Source: Bog-473 sp036489775 (GTDB lineage Bacteria > Actinomycetota > Acidimicrobiia > Acidimicrobiales > RAAP-2). Taken from it: DNA of 64,000 nucleotides. Below are positions 10,304-17,875 of this stretch, one piece after another. The first letter of the stretch is position 1. Each line of letters opens with the position of its first letter. Under the pieces are notes generated by a model, which saw only the letters and a list, made by a program, of their open reading frames with translations, searched no databases and was not told the DNA's origin. Location of the stretch: positions 1-64,000 of the forward strand of contig DASXFC010000031.1 in the NCBI GenBank assembly GCA_036489775.1. The letters are read 5' to 3'. The translations under genes and the position numbers were made by a program.

Positions 10304-11208
10304 CCACCTCGATCGAGACGGCAAAGGAGAATTGGGAAACCGACGGCTGGTGCGTCCTCGAAGAACTGCTGCCCGAGGCGCTGATCGAGGCGGCGCAGGA
10401 CGGGCTGCCGTCGCTCTTCCCCACGGCACATGATTTCGCCACCGATGCCGATCCGGCCCGGAACCAACCGTTCCGCGAGGATTCGCATCGGGTCATGCCG
10501 AAGTTCCCCTTCGCGGACCAGTCCTACAACGACCTGGCCCTGCATCAACGCGTCATCGGATTGGCCGAAGACTTCCTGGGGCTGGACTACCGGCACTTGC
10601 GCCTCTACCAGGCCATGCTGAGCGCCAAGTACGGGCTGGGATCAGCCGACGACGAGCAGCTGCTGCACGTCGACTACGGGAACCACACCCTGGTCGTGCC
10701 CCGGACTGATCCGGGCTACCAGCAGCTCGAGATGTTCGTCTACCTGAGCGACGTGACGCCCGACACGGCGGCCACCCGGATGGTGTCTCGCAGTCTCACC
10801 GATGGCATCCCGATCGAGCGGGCCTATCTCAGCTCGGCTGACTACGCCGACCTCTACGCGGCAGAGGTGCCGGCCTTAGGTCCGGCCGGGTCGATCCTGG
10901 TCTACCGGCCCGACGTCTACCACCGCGGCGTCCGCATGCTGGTACCCGGCGCAGCTCGCTTCATGCTGCACGTCTCATACAAGCCGGCGGCCACCGACTG
11001 GCTGAACTCCCATGCCCTCCCCAATGCCGGCGAGGACCTCGAGTGGCACGTGTTCGTACAACATGCCACCGAACAACAGCTGACGGTGCTCGGCTTTCCA
11101 GAGCCCGGACATCCCTACTGGACGCCCGAGACGTTGGCCGGGGTGGCGGCCCGCTACCCCCTCCTCGACCTGACCCCGTGGCGGGAGGCGGTGGACGCGC
11201 CGACGTGA
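10300..11208 (+). CDS. phytanoyl-CoA dioxygenase (PhyH) family protein
   Basis: 302-aa Fe(II)/2-oxoglutarate oxygenase of the PhyH family. The iron ligands are visible: H123-x-D125 in LLHVDYGNHT and the distal H208 in VYRPDVYHRGV. An Arg shortly after (AARFMLHVSYK) is a candidate 2-oxoglutarate anchor. The ATG overlaps the binding-protein stop by four bases, and its own stop overlaps the GTG of the GH13 gene, so all three are translated as a unit. The frame extends upstream to 10216, but that part lies inside the binding-protein gene. The substrate is unknown; a small hydroxylatable metabolite taken up or released by this operon is a guess. Confidence 0.85.
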   Translation: MTTSIETAKENWETDGWCVLEELLPEALIEAAQDGLPSLFPTAHDFATDADPARNQPFREDSHRVMPKFPFADQSYNDLALHQRVIGLAEDFLGLDYRHLRLYQAMLSAKYGLGSADDEQLLHVDYGNHTLVVPRTDPGYQQLEMFVYLSDVTPDTAATRMVSRSLTDGIPIERAYLSSADYADLYAAEVPALGPAGSILVYRPDVYHRGVRMLVPGAARFMLHVSYKPAATDWLNSHALPNAGEDLEWHVFVQHATEQQLTVLGFPEPGHPYWTPETLAGVAARYPLLDLTPWREAVDAPT

Positions 11209-12803
11209 GTCCCACCGAGGCGCCGTGGTGGCAGACCGCGGTGCTGTACCAGGTGTACCCCCGCTCCTTCGCCGACTCCAACGGTGACGGCATCGGCGAC
11301 CTGCCCGGGCTGATCGCTCATCTCGACCATCTGGCCTGGCTGGGCGTCAGCGGTATCTGGCTCTCACCTGTCACGGTCTCCCCCAACGCTGACTGGGGCT
11401 ACGACGTCTCCGATTACTGCGCTATCGCCCCCGAGCTCGGCACCATGGCCGACTTCGATCGCCTGGTGGCCGAAACGACCGCCCGCGGTATCCGCATCGT
11501 GATGGACTTCGTACCCAACCACACCAGCGCGGAGCATCCGTGGTTCGTCGATGCCCGTTCGTCCCGGACCTCCGACCACCGAGACTGGTACGTCTGGGGC
11601 GACCCCAAAGCGGACGGCGCAGCTCCCAACAACTGGGTGAGCAGCTTCGGGGGACCGGGCTGGACCCTCGACGAGGTCAGCGGTCAGTACTACTTCCACA
11701 ACCACCTAGTCGAGCAGCCCGACCTCAACTGGTGGAACGACGAGGTCCGCGACAACTTCGACGACATCTTCACCTTCTGGGCCGATCGGGGCGCCGCCGG
11801 TTTTCGGATCGACGTCTGCAACATCCTCATCAAGGACAAAGAGCTTCGCGACAACCCGCCGGCCACCGAAGAGGACGACTTCGAGACCCAGATGTTCGGG
11901 CAGCGACCGGTCTACAACGCCAACCGACCCGAACTGCACGAGGTGCTACAAAGATGGCGGCGACTCTCCGAGGCCCGTCCCGATCCCTTCCTACTGCTGG
12001 GCGAGACACCGGTGCCGATTGACGATCTCGTCCGCTACTACGGCAACGGTTCCGACGAGCTGCACCTGGCCTTCAACTTCAACTTCATCAGCGCCAACTT
12101 CGAGCGCGACGCCATGCGCACCGTCGTCGAAGAGACCGAGGCCGCCCTCCCGGCGGGAGCCTGGCCAGCCTGGACTGGCTCCAACCACGACATGTTCCGC
12201 TTCCCCACGCGGTGGGCCCATGACGACCCCGCCCTGGTGCGCTTGGCCCTGCTCATGCTGCTCAGCCTGCGGGGCACGGCTGTCCTCTACCAGGGGGACG
12301 AGATCGGCCAAGGCAACGCCCGGCTGGCCCAGGAGGATCTCCGGGACCCGCTCGGCGTCCAGTTCTATCCCTACTACGAGGGACGGGACGCCGGCCGGAC
12401 GCCGATGCAGTGGGAGGACGCACCGGGCGGCGGCTTCACCACGCCGGACGCCACACCATGGCTGCCTCTGGGCCAGCTCGGTGACGCCAATGTGGCCGCC
12501 GAGCTCGACGATCCCGGATCGATCCTCTTCCTCGCTCGCGACCTCATCGCCTTCCGTCACGCCCATCGGGAGTTCACGCTGGGCGACTACCGGACCATTC
12601 CCACCTCGGAGGGGGTGTGGGCCTGGAGTCGCGGCAATGATCACGCCGTTGCCTTGAATTTCTCGGCCGAGTCGGCACCGATCAGCGGACTGGCCGGGGT
12701 GGTCGAGCTGTGCACCGACCGCGACCGGGAAGGAAAACAGCTCGCCGACTCCGACCGGCTCGGGTCGCACCAGGGCCTGATCCTTCGGATCGATCGGAGC
12801 TGA
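11205..12803 (+). CDS. GH13 alpha-glucosidase-type hydrolase
   Basis: 532-aa cytosolic (no signal) alpha-amylase-family enzyme, closest in style to alpha-glucosidases and oligo-1,6-glucosidases (WWQTAVLYQVYPRSFADSNG). The four conserved regions are present: DFVPNHTS at 101-108, FRIDVCN with nucleophile D203, LLGETPV with acid/base E267, and GSNHDMFR with transition-state D329. The substrate is likely a short alpha-linked glucoside (maltose, isomaltose, sucrose or trehalose). The GTG start overlaps the upstream stop as GTGA; the longer ATG-initiated frame from 11043 lies within the PhyH gene and is rejected. It is the last gene of the coupled trio. Confidence 0.9.
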   Translation: MSPTEAPWWQTAVLYQVYPRSFADSNGDGIGDLPGLIAHLDHLAWLGVSGIWLSPVTVSPNADWGYDVSDYCAIAPELGTMADFDRLVAETTARGIRIVMDFVPNHTSAEHPWFVDARSSRTSDHRDWYVWGDPKADGAAPNNWVSSFGGPGWTLDEVSGQYYFHNHLVEQPDLNWWNDEVRDNFDDIFTFWADRGAAGFRIDVCNILIKDKELRDNPPATEEDDFETQMFGQRPVYNANRPELHEVLQRWRRLSEARPDPFLLLGETPVPIDDLVRYYGNGSDELHLAFNFNFISANFERDAMRTVVEETEAALPAGAWPAWTGSNHDMFRFPTRWAHDDPALVRLALLMLLSLRGTAVLYQGDEIGQGNARLAQEDLRDPLGVQFYPYYEGRDAGRTPMQWEDAPGGGFTTPDATPWLPLGQLGDANVAAELDDPGSILFLARDLIAFRHAHREFTLGDYRTIPTSEGVWAWSRGNDHAVALNFSAESAPISGLAGVVELCTDRDREGKQLADSDRLGSHQGLILRIDRS

Positions 12804-12819
12804 GGCGGTCCAGGCTCTA

Positions 12820-13033
12820 GCTGGACGGCGGCGATGCAGCCGCTTGGGGCATCGAATGCGAAACAATCCATCCCCGGCGGTATCGCGCTCGGTCCCGCCA
12901 TGGGCTGCGATGGACTTTCGGATAAAGGCTGATGATCGGCCAGAATCTCGGCGAGTGTCTCGCCTCCCACCTCCTGCAGCAGTGCGGTCGAACCATTGAT
13001 ATCAGTGAAGAGGAGAGTGAGGTCTTGGTCGTC
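12820..13033 (-). pseudogene. remnant of class III nucleotide cyclase
   Basis: The minus-strand reading contains DLTLLFTDINGSTALLQEVG and then GETLAEILADHQ, the hallmark start of actinobacterial class III adenylate/guanylate cyclase domains (LLFTDIEGST...). After a short jump it reads GMDCFAFDAPSGCIAAVQLE, matching the later GDSFFVAF..AA stretch. The middle of the domain is deleted, a stop codon precedes it, and the distal part is lost into the convergent GH13 gene, so it cannot encode a working cyclase. It lies just downstream of a cNMP-binding gene on the same strand, suggesting a former sensor/cyclase pair. Confidence 0.7.
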
Positions 13034-13053
13034 CTATCCCGCACGACGGCCGG

Positions 13054-13461
13054 CTAGCGCTTCTCCGCCTCGCGGATCCGCGCCACCATCACTTCCAACA
13101 GGGCCCATGCCACCTCGGAATGCTTGAGCGCGAACGGCCGGAACACCCACGAAGAAAAGACCAAGCAGCGCACATCGGTATCGGTGACGATGGTGGCTGA
13201 GCGGGGCTCGTGGTCGATCAGCGCCATCTCGCCGAAGAAATCACCTGGACCGATCGACCTGACTTGCTTGCCATCAACCAGGACACGCAGGGTCCCTTCG
13301 ACGACCACGAAGAAGGTGGATCCCAACTCATCGGTGTCGGCCAGCGTCGTACCCGCCGGGTAGGTCAGGTCATGCGCATCAGCCGTCAGGGACTTCAGAT
13401 CCTTGGGCTTGAGCATTGAGAAGATCGGGACCTGCGCCAGCACGTCCTCCACGTTGGCCAT
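13054..13461 (-). CDS. cyclic-nucleotide-binding domain protein
   Basis: 135-aa stand-alone cNMP-binding domain (CAP/PKA-R fold). The phosphate-binding cassette is complete: GPGDFFGEMALIDHEPRSAT, with the Glu and Arg that hold the ribose and cyclic phosphate. The N-terminus (VLAQVPIFSMLKPKDLKSL) is the usual lead-in helix. No DNA-binding or enzymatic domain follows, so it probably acts as a binding or adaptor protein. A degraded cyclase remnant lies directly downstream. The ATG has a TANNNT box six bases upstream, so it is probably leaderless and independently transcribed. Confidence 0.87.
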   Translation of the reverse strand: MANVEDVLAQVPIFSMLKPKDLKSLTADAHDLTYPAGTTLADTDELGSTFFVVVEGTLRVLVDGKQVRSIGPGDFFGEMALIDHEPRSATIVTDTDVRCLVFSSWVFRPFALKHSEVAWALLEVMVARIREAEKR

Positions 13462-13467
13462 GGCGGG

Positions 13468-13473
13468 ATGATA
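13468..13473 (-). promoter_or_regulatory. leaderless -10 box (TATCAT) for cNMP-binding gene
   Basis: On the minus strand, TATCAT, six bases, then ATG 13461: the leaderless arrangement. Confidence 0.55.
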
Positions 13474-13512
13474 GTGCCCAGGCCGGCCAGAATCTCGAGA
13501 GCAGCCCTCAGG

Positions 13513-14022
13513 TCAACCCCGGTGAGGGGCCTCCTCGATCGTGTCGAAGAGATCCACGCCGTGATCGGCAGCATCGGAGACCAACAGGTGACTGAGAAGG
13601 CGGCTCAAAGTCCGGCGCTGCGCCGGGGCCAGATGTTCGAGCAACGATGCCACGTCAGCTTCGAATCGGGCCGCCACCTCGTCGACCCTGGCGCGACCCG
13701 CCGCGGTCAACGCCACCCGGATGACCCGTCGATCCTCGGCGGACGGATCACGTTCCACCAGCCCTCGGTGTTCGGCCCGGTCGACCAATCCGCTCACGCT
13801 GGACTTGTCCAGCCCGAGCAGGTGGGCCAGTTCGAGCATGGTGGGGCGGCGATCCCGCAGCACCCCGAGGAGGCGCGTCTGGATGATCGACACCTCCTCC
13901 TCGGCGGCCCGGCGTTCGAGCAATCCGTACACGACGAATGAGAGTTGGGCCAACCCATCGACGACGGGTAGTTCGCCGCCGCTCGCCACAGGATCTGTCC
14001 TCGGTGATCGACGGCCCGTCAC
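13513..14022 (-). CDS. MarR-family transcriptional regulator
   Basis: 169-aa MarR dimeric winged-helix regulator. The DNA-reading helix region is ELAHLLGLDKSSVSGLVDRA and the wing is DPSAEDRRVIRVALTAAG. It is divergent from a quinone-oxidoreductase-like gene. The 86-base gap holds an imperfect long inverted repeat overlapping that gene's promoter, so it likely represses both itself and the reductase until a ligand binds. The GTG start is supported by a TANNNT box at leaderless spacing (14029-14034). Confidence 0.88.
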   Translation of the reverse strand: MTGRRSPRTDPVASGGELPVVDGLAQLSFVVYGLLERRAAEEEVSIIQTRLLGVLRDRRPTMLELAHLLGLDKSSVSGLVDRAEHRGLVERDPSAEDRRVIRVALTAAGRARVDEVAARFEADVASLLEHLAPAQRRTLSRLLSHLLVSDAADHGVDLFDTIEEAPHRG

Positions 14023-14028
14023 AACACC

Positions 14029-14034
14029 AGCCTA
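14029..14034 (-). promoter_or_regulatory. leaderless -10 box (TAGGCT) for MarR gene
   Basis: TAGGCT on the minus strand, six bases before GTG 14022. It lies directly beside the -35 of the divergent reductase promoter. Confidence 0.5.
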
Positions 14035-14035
14035 C

Positions 14036-14064
14036 TTGACTTAGTTTGTTCCACCAACTATCTT
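14036..14064 (+). promoter_or_regulatory. promoter of the oxidoreductase gene
   Basis: TTGACT at 14036-14041, a 17-base spacer and TATCTT at 14059-14064: a near-consensus housekeeping promoter. The spacer and -10 are covered by the inverted repeat described next. Confidence 0.65.
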
Positions 14065-14082
14065 GGTTAGTGGTACAAACTA
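14042..14082. promoter_or_regulatory. MarR operator, long inverted repeat
   Basis: TAGTTTGTTCCAC (14042-14054) and GTGGTACAAACTA (14070-14082) match as inverted arms at 12 of 13 positions. Within it two shorter TAGT...ACTA dyads (about 14042-14060 and 14068-14082) are spaced 24 bases apart, suggesting two MarR dimer sites. It covers the plus-strand spacer and -10, consistent with repression. Confidence 0.65.
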
Positions 14083-14108
14083 TTTTGTGTAGATGGAAGG
14101 AGGGCCAC

Positions 14109-15077
14109 GTGACGACGATGCGAGCAGCCGTGGTGACCTCGTTCGACGAGCCGCCCCACTACCTGGAGTTCGAGCAGCCCGAGCCCCATGATGACGATGA
14201 GGTGTTGGTCGACGTGCTGGCCGTTGGACTTCACCCCCGGGTACGCAGCGGCGCCGAAGGACGCCACTACAGCAGCACGGGCACCCTGCCCATGATCCCT
14301 GGCATCGACGGTGTCGGAAGAACGCGTGACGGCCAGCGCCTCTACTTCGTCGCCGACGACGATGTCATCGGCACCATGGCGGAGAAGACGATCGTCGACC
14401 GTCGCCGTTCGATCACACTCCCCGATGGTGTTGATGCGGTCGACGTGGCCGCGGCTATGAATCCGACCATGTCATCGTGGGTCGCCTTGCGGCGCCGGGT
14501 TCCCATCACACCAGGGCAGAGCGTCCTCGTGCTGGGGGCCACCGGGAACGCCGGGACCATGGCTGTCCGCGTGGCCAAACTGCTCGGCGCGGGGACCGTG
14601 GTGGCCGCTGGCCGCGACCGGGCCCGGCTCGAAGCTCTGACCGAACTGGGCGCGGATCAGATCGTCCAGCTCACAGAAGACGGCCAGGCCACAGGCACGG
14701 TGCTGGCCGCGGCGGCGGCCGAGGTGGACGTAGCCATCGATTACCTGTGGGGTCAACCGGCACAGGCGGCGATGATGGCGCTGCTGACCGCTCGCTCGGA
14801 CCGGAGCAGGGCGCTGGACTGGATCCAGATCGGCGCCATCGCCGGACCGACACTTGAACTCCCCTCGGTGGCCCTCCGCTCGGCCAACCTCCGTATCCAA
14901 GGGAACGGACAAGGTGCCGTATCCCCGGCGGCCTATCTGGCCGAATTGCCGTCGCTGATCGAAGCGATCGCAGCCGGCAGCCTCAGCATCCGAACGAACA
15001 CCGTGCCCCTCTCAGAGGTGGAGACCGCGTGGTCCTCAGCCGAGGCGCCGGGCGTTCGGACCGTGCTGGTCCCCTGA
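14109..15077 (+). CDS. zinc-independent medium-chain oxidoreductase (quinone oxidoreductase-like)
   Basis: 322-aa MDR-superfamily NADPH-dependent reductase. The Rossmann loop is LGATGNAGTMAVRVAK, followed by an Arg-rich cofactor region (AAGRDRARLEAL), favouring NADP(H). The structural and catalytic zinc ligands of alcohol dehydrogenases are absent, placing it with quinone/enoyl reductases. The GTG at 14109 has AAGGAGGG at good distance; the ATG nine bases further in is the alternative. It is divergent from and probably repressed by the neighbouring MarR, suggesting a role against quinones, aldehydes or other electrophiles. Confidence 0.85.
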   Translation: MTTMRAAVVTSFDEPPHYLEFEQPEPHDDDEVLVDVLAVGLHPRVRSGAEGRHYSSTGTLPMIPGIDGVGRTRDGQRLYFVADDDVIGTMAEKTIVDRRRSITLPDGVDAVDVAAAMNPTMSSWVALRRRVPITPGQSVLVLGATGNAGTMAVRVAKLLGAGTVVAAGRDRARLEALTELGADQIVQLTEDGQATGTVLAAAAAEVDVAIDYLWGQPAQAAMMALLTARSDRSRALDWIQIGAIAGPTLELPSVALRSANLRIQGNGQGAVSPAAYLAELPSLIEAIAAGSLSIRTNTVPLSEVETAWSSAEAPGVRTVLVP

Positions 15078-15103
15078 GTCCATCTGCTCGTCGCTGGCGC
15101 CAT

Positions 15104-16441
15104 TCATCGGACGGGATGCTCGGCGACCTGCGCTCTGTCGTGGTCCGCATCAACCCCGGCTGATGACGACACAAGATCGAGGACTGGATCGGCGACGAAG
15201 CGATCCTTGCAACGGTCCGAGCAGAAGAACACGCGCTGGTTGTCGTGGAGAGCTGACGCCGGTGCGTGCATCGTCTCGACCTGCATGCCGCAGACCGGAT
15301 CGGCGGCGTACTGCTGTCCCCCGCCGAATCGCGTGCGATTGTGGGCGAGCCACACCAAGAGCCCGAAGACGGCCAGGCCCACAATGTTCAAATAGGTGGT
15401 GGCGTCCCACGAAAAGTGATCGACCGCAATGGTGGCCCGATGGGTGGTGGGCGCCAGCCCAGCCGCCGAGAAGAGTCCCCCCGTCAACAGTCCGGCCGCC
15501 GCCATCAGCACCCAGAACACGGCGAGCATGCGGAGCATCAGCCGCCAGCCGTAGTAGCGGCGGTAGATCATCAGCAGAGGCAGCGCGATGAGGTCGGCAA
15601 AGATGAACGAGACCACCCCACCGAACGAAATCCCGCCCTTCCAGAGCGCGGCGGCCAGCGCCACGTTGCCGATGGAGCACACGCAGCTGATGATGGCGAC
15701 GAAGGGCCCGACGATCGCGTTCTCGAGATCGGTCCAGAACCCGTGTCCGGTCGCGAAGACGAAATGCCACGCCGAAGCCGGAACGAGCGCGGCCAGGAAT
15801 CCGGCCGCGACATAGCCGATGACCAGCTCTCGGCGGATCATGCGCAGATCAGCCAGGGTGTAACTGGCGCCATCGGCCCAGCCGGCGGCTGAACGCAGCC
15901 GATTCCGCAACGAGCCAGGCGTCGAAGCCTCGGGGTCGTGGCCAGGCGCCTCGAGTTCCTGCTCGGACAGGAGGCGTTCTCGGGCTTGGCTTATACGGCG
16001 GCCCCTGAACCACAACGATCCAAAGGTGGCCAACAGCACGATCATGATGGCGCCACCCACGAACTCGCTCAGCGCGAACTGCCATCCCATCAAGACGATG
16101 AGCACGATGCCCAACTCGATGACGAGATTGGTCGAGGCGAACATGAACACCATGGCGGCGAGGTAGTCCGCACCCTTGACGAAGAGCGACTTGGCCATGG
16201 CCGTGGCCGCGTACGAGCACGAAGATGAAGCCATGCCGTAGCCCGAAGCTCGGAGGATGGCCATCGGGCCGTGATCGCCCAGGCGGCGCTGGATGGACTG
16301 GCGACTCACGAAGGCCTGGACCACTCCGGAAAGGGCGAAACCCAGCACCAACGGCCACAGGGTCTCCCAGAACATGAAGAAGGCTTGGCGCAGTGAACGT
16401 CCGACGTCGAGGACCACGATTGACGTGGCCAGCACGTGCAT
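15104..16441 (-). CDS. heavy-metal permease (DUF318/ArsP type) with C-terminal YHS metal domain
   Basis: 445-aa inner-membrane permease with roughly eight to ten membrane segments in two halves. The family-typical SSCSYAATAMAKSLFVKGA occurs in the first half, and a matching GPFVAIISCVCSIGNVALAA occurs in the second. The C-terminal ~50 residues form a YHS/TRASH-like domain: DPVCGMQVE, then FFCSDRCKDRF, with three cysteines able to bind metal. It is translationally coupled to csoR (ATGA overlap), so it is probably an exporter of copper or a similar soft metal under CsoR control. Related arsenic/organoarsenic permeases are the alternative. Confidence 0.83.
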   Translation of the reverse strand: MHVLATSIVVLDVGRSLRQAFFMFWETLWPLVLGFALSGVVQAFVSRQSIQRRLGDHGPMAILRASGYGMASSSCSYAATAMAKSLFVKGADYLAAMVFMFASTNLVIELGIVLIVLMGWQFALSEFVGGAIMIVLLATFGSLWFRGRRISQARERLLSEQELEAPGHDPEASTPGSLRNRLRSAAGWADGASYTLADLRMIRRELVIGYVAAGFLAALVPASAWHFVFATGHGFWTDLENAIVGPFVAIISCVCSIGNVALAAALWKGGISFGGVVSFIFADLIALPLLMIYRRYYGWRLMLRMLAVFWVLMAAAGLLTGGLFSAAGLAPTTHRATIAVDHFSWDATTYLNIVGLAVFGLLVWLAHNRTRFGGGQQYAADPVCGMQVETMHAPASALHDNQRVFFCSDRCKDRFVADPVLDLVSSSAGVDADHDRAQVAEHPVR

Positions 16442-16725
16442 CAGGAACGGACGAGACGAGCGATGGCCGCCGAAGCCTCGTTCAGCTTTTCGGCAGCCTC
16501 GTCACCTCCCGTGCGCACCGCGTCGGAGACACAGTGGGCCAGGTGGTCGTCGAGGAGGGAGAGCGCCACCGCCTGCAGCGCCTTCGTCGCCGCCGAGACC
16601 TGCTCGAGGATGTCGATGCAGTAGCGATCGTCCTCCACCATCCGCTGGATGCCGCGGATCTGTCCCTCTACCTTGCGCAACCGCTTCTGCAGCTGCTCCT
16701 TCTCGTCGATGTAGCCAGGTCGCAC
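16441..16725 (-). CDS. csoR: CsoR-family copper-sensing repressor
   Basis: 94-aa all-helical DUF156 repressor. The Cu(I) ligands fall exactly at C36 (DRYCIDIL), H61 and C65 (DDHLAHC), the spacing of copper-sensing CsoR. Nickel (RcnR) and formaldehyde (FrmR) members differ at the N-terminal His or lack this set. It should derepress its own operon when Cu(I) binds. A TATAC-rich dyad lies upstream of the gene. The GTG start follows a GGAGG five bases away. It is the first gene of a two-gene operon with the metal permease. Confidence 0.88.
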   Translation of the reverse strand: MRPGYIDEKEQLQKRLRKVEGQIRGIQRMVEDDRYCIDILEQVSAATKALQAVALSLLDDHLAHCVSDAVRTGGDEAAEKLNEASAAIARLVRS

Positions 16726-16745
16726 GGTTCCTCCAGGTACTCGAT

Positions 16746-16763
16746 ACCCCTATACGGTATAGC
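16746..16763 (-). promoter_or_regulatory. candidate CsoR operator / promoter
   Basis: The dyad TATACCGTATA (minus strand) is followed by GGGGTAT. Such TATA plus G-run dyads are typical of CsoR-family sites. It lies about 25 bases upstream of csoR and probably overlaps its -10. Confidence 0.5.
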
Positions 16764-16786
16764 ACCGGCGGAGCCGGTCGGTCACC

Positions 16787-17767
16787 TCAATTAGTCGAGA
16801 CCGCCGGCATCACCACGTCGGTCACGGTGCGGAGATAGGGCCAGGCGACCTCCGGTGGCAGGCCTCCGATCAGGGGCTGGAGCGGCAACGGCAGGCCCGA
16901 TCGGATCATCTCGGTGGCTTGGGCGACGGTGATGATCCGGTGCGTCCGGTCCTCAGCCCGAAGCTCGTCCACCGACGGGGCCGCCGAGATGCTGGCGGTG
17001 TGCGTATTGCCCTGGTTGATCCGGCCGTAGCTCGTGACGTCATGGAGGATGTAGCGGCCGAGCTCCTCCCATCCTCGCTCGACGTCGTCGGTGACGAACA
17101 CCGTGGTCGCCATGTCGACCGGCGGGATCATGGCGAAACCCGGTTCGTGCCCGTTGACCCGGGCCGCCTCTTGGTAGACCTGGGCCAGCGAGGGATCGCC
17201 GCCCTGGGCGAAGAAGTCCAGTCCGTGACGACCGGCCCGTTGCGCCGCGGGCACGCTGCCACCACCCCATGCGATGGATGGGCCACCGGCAGTGAACGGT
17301 TGGGGCATGACATGGATGCGCCGTCCCTCGTGCTCGAACGGTTGGCCCGTTTTGGCTTGGAGGAGCACCGACAGACAATCGTCTGCGATACGGCCTCGCT
17401 GGGTGAAGGCCACGCCGTGCTGCTCGTATTCCTCAGGGACGTAACCGATCGCGGCCACGTAGCTCACCCGGCCACGACTGATGATGTCGAGCACCGCCAT
17501 GTCCTCGGCCAGTCGAACCGGCTGGTACAGCGGGATGATCACGGCGGCCACCGTGATCGGCAGCGTGGTCGTCCGAGCCGCCATGGCACTGGCCAAGATC
17601 AGAGGCGACGGGAGGTAGCCATCAGGCATGGCGTGGTGCTCACACACGATGGCGGCGACGGCGCCGCGAGATTCAGCCCAGACAGACATGTCGAGGGCAG
17701 CGGCGTAGAGCTCCGTCGTCGGGGCACCGGCCACCGGGGCACGCATATCGAACCGCATGAAGAACAT
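16787..17767 (-). CDS. LLM-class flavin/F420-dependent oxidoreductase
   Basis: 326-aa bacterial-luciferase-like TIM-barrel enzyme. Typical elements are VCEHHAMPDGYLPSPLILAS, TTTLPITVAAVIIPLYQPVR and AEDMAVLDIISRGRVSYVAA. The cofactor may be FMN or F420; the sequence does not settle it. The substrate is unknown. The C-terminal half carries an alpha/beta stretch with AWGGGSVPAAQRAGRHG. The start could be three codons further in (MRFDMRAP), which gives a more typical N-terminus. It ends 61 bases upstream of csoR with no sign of coupling. Confidence 0.83.
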   Translation of the reverse strand: MFFMRFDMRAPVAGAPTTELYAAALDMSVWAESRGAVAAIVCEHHAMPDGYLPSPLILASAMAARTTTLPITVAAVIIPLYQPVRLAEDMAVLDIISRGRVSYVAAIGYVPEEYEQHGVAFTQRGRIADDCLSVLLQAKTGQPFEHEGRRIHVMPQPFTAGGPSIAWGGGSVPAAQRAGRHGLDFFAQGGDPSLAQVYQEAARVNGHEPGFAMIPPVDMATTVFVTDDVERGWEELGRYILHDVTSYGRINQGNTHTASISAAPSVDELRAEDRTHRIITVAQATEMIRSGLPLPLQPLIGGLPPEVAWPYLRTVTDVVMPAVSTN

Positions 17768-17875
17768 CGGAGGATTCTTTCAGGCCACCCGTGGTCCGGC
17801 GGAGCCAGCTGTCGCCCCCGAGAGTCTGTGACGCACTCCATGGTCATCGCTTCAATTCGCGCTAGAACGGTCGCC

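Noticed and set aside
16919..17875. Very long N-terminal extension of the APC permease frame (1115 aa in total)
   Set aside because: It lies antisense to the well-supported LLM oxidoreductase gene and its sequence is Arg/His/Gly-rich with no family features; the permease similarity begins after 17.9 kb.
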